Part shown: positions 63,116 to 64,000 of the stretch, one piece after another | How positions within the stretch are numbered: position 1 is the stretch's first letter | Layout of the letters: each line of letters starts with the position of its first letter | NCBI GenBank assembly: GCA_031213475.1 | Contig: JARUPZ010000018.1 | Location: 2,232,001-2,296,000, forward strand | Reading direction: 5' to 3' | Source: Nereocystis luetkeana | Taxonomy: Eukaryota; Sar; Phaeophyceae; Laminariales; Laminariaceae | Length of the DNA: 64,000 nt | The notes under the pieces: model-generated | The model's database searches: none | What the model was told of the DNA's origin: nothing | Seen by the model: the letters and a program-made list of their open reading frames with translations, nothing else | Program-made: the position numbers and the translations under genes

Positions 63116-63379
63116 GAAGTGTTTTTCAAGCGAAGATCTTCTCGTCTCGACAACGTGGTGGGTGTATGCTCTCACCAGCTCAAAAACATACCAGGTATGT
63201 ATATCGATAGCGTTGGTGATATTGCGGCCAAACCGGGAGGGGTGGAGTCAACACGATAACACTTTAAATGGCTACCTGGTATATACGACGACTGACTGCT
63301 GGCGCATCTATACCACTTATTACTATACACATTGCTACTCACTAGAAGTATACTATATACCAAGTAAGTACTGCGTTAT
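63116..63379. other. no gene recognised
   Basis: Contains ATACCAGGTATG near 63,188 and CTACCTGGTATATA near 63,271. Confidence 0.5.
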
Positions 63380-63655
63380 ACTGGTACATTTTACGGCCAC
63401 GTCGCGGGCGACCTGATGATGGTGTTGTTTGCTACCAGGCATACTACTACTACTGTACAAGTAAAGTATAGTACTTGCTGTACTACGGAACACTCTGGCG
63501 TAACACCAGGTACATTCTACTGATACTATTATAGCTGATATGCACCTGGTATCCTCCTGGTATGCTCCAGGTAGGTATGCAACATCGAAGAATACCGGTA
63601 GAAAATAACTTACCCGCCAGAGTACCGCCGCCGTAATATTTCAAGTGTCGCGCTG
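63380..63655 (+). repeat. direct duplication L (copy 2)
   Basis: Partner of 62,336-62,660: GTCGCGGGCGACCTGATGAT, GTTGTTTGCTACCAGG, GGTACATTCTACTGATACT, ATACCGGTAGAAAATAACTT and ACCCGCCAGAGTA. Confidence 0.75.
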
Positions 63656-63949
63656 CTTTTTTTTGCGGGCGAACGACGTCATATTTGCTTTTTTTTGCAG
63701 GCGAACGACTTCATAATAATATGCTGAAGACATACGAGGTACCAGTACGAAGTATGTACATATATATATATGCATGTTCATCAATGATCCAATCAGTCAG
63801 CCGTCGACGGCGACGTGAAATCCACTGTGACAACAACTTACAACTGAACTGCAGGGGGCTTTTGTTTCAGCTTTCGGTCACTCGCCCGCCTCTCAACAAG
63901 AGTGTATAGCACCGCCAAACAGGGATGATGAGTGCACAAATAAATGCTG
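63656..63949. repeat. no gene; short tandem pair TTTTTTTGCGGGCGAACGAC
   Basis: TTTTTTTGCGGGCGAACGAC at about 63,658 and TTTTTTTGCAGGCGAACGAC at about 63,690 form two 32-bp direct repeats. The rest is unrecognised. Confidence 0.6.
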
Positions 63950-64000
63950 CTTCTCCTTTTAGCTCAGTAGGTTTTGCTATTTTGTGCAATAATAGTTAAG
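63950..64000 (+). other. tRNA-like 5' sequence cut by the window edge
   Basis: CTCCTTTTAGCTCAGTAGGT resembles the first part of a tRNA gene or a family S head (A-box-like TAGCTCAGTAGG). The remainder lies outside the window, so it cannot be judged. Confidence 0.3.

Overview
The window looks like nuclear DNA of a eukaryote with sparse coding content. One spliced host gene is clear; almost everything else is dispersed repeats, fossil transposons and simple-sequence arrays. There are no operons, no rRNA and no convincing intact tRNA gene. The Ty3/gypsy remnant at 28.9-30.6 kb and the endonuclease-bearing LINE at 15-16.7 kb resemble, from memory, lineages common in stramenopiles (oomycetes, brown and related algae). 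I read the source as probably a stramenopile alga or relative, but nothing here proves it.

The host gene is on the minus strand, from 57,509 to 38,153. It encodes an M17-family (leucyl) aminopeptidase closest to animal NPEPL1. Five exons fit together with GT/AG junctions and matching phases: 57,509-57,190, 54,641-54,035, 50,696-50,484, 41,049-40,787 and 38,325-38,153. The metal-binding and catalytic motifs are all present. Introns are about 2.5, 3.3, 9.4 and 2.5 kb and are packed with repeats. The first exon and the last exon (the conserved ATGFG region) were not found. The last exon found carries two apparent one-base homopolymer excesses. A second, unrecognised minus-strand exon lies at 3,877-4,298.

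The repeat landscape is as follows. (A) A roughly 640-bp family in about 15 copies, bounded by G-runs and sometimes head-to-tail. (B) A roughly 110-bp palindromic MITE with ends like TTACGGGGGACC (11 copies). (C) A roughly 185-bp MITE with ends like GTCCCTCTATAGTGCCGG (4 copies). (P) A roughly 95-bp piggyBac-like MITE with TTAA flanks (7 copies). (S, G) tRNA-derived SINE-like pieces. There are also a foldback family, two 5'-truncated LINE copies, a tyrosine-recombinase remnant, a gypsy fossil, and large arrays of GACA, AAGC, ACAT, GGA and others.

The most unusual signal is a set of short words shaped TA-x-TA (TACCAGGTA or TACCTGGTA, TACCAGGGTA, TATTAATA, TACAGCAGTA) scattered across the window. 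In several MITE and family A copies these words are clean 6-8 bp micro-insertions relative to sister copies. That suggests an active process leaving TA-flanked footprints.
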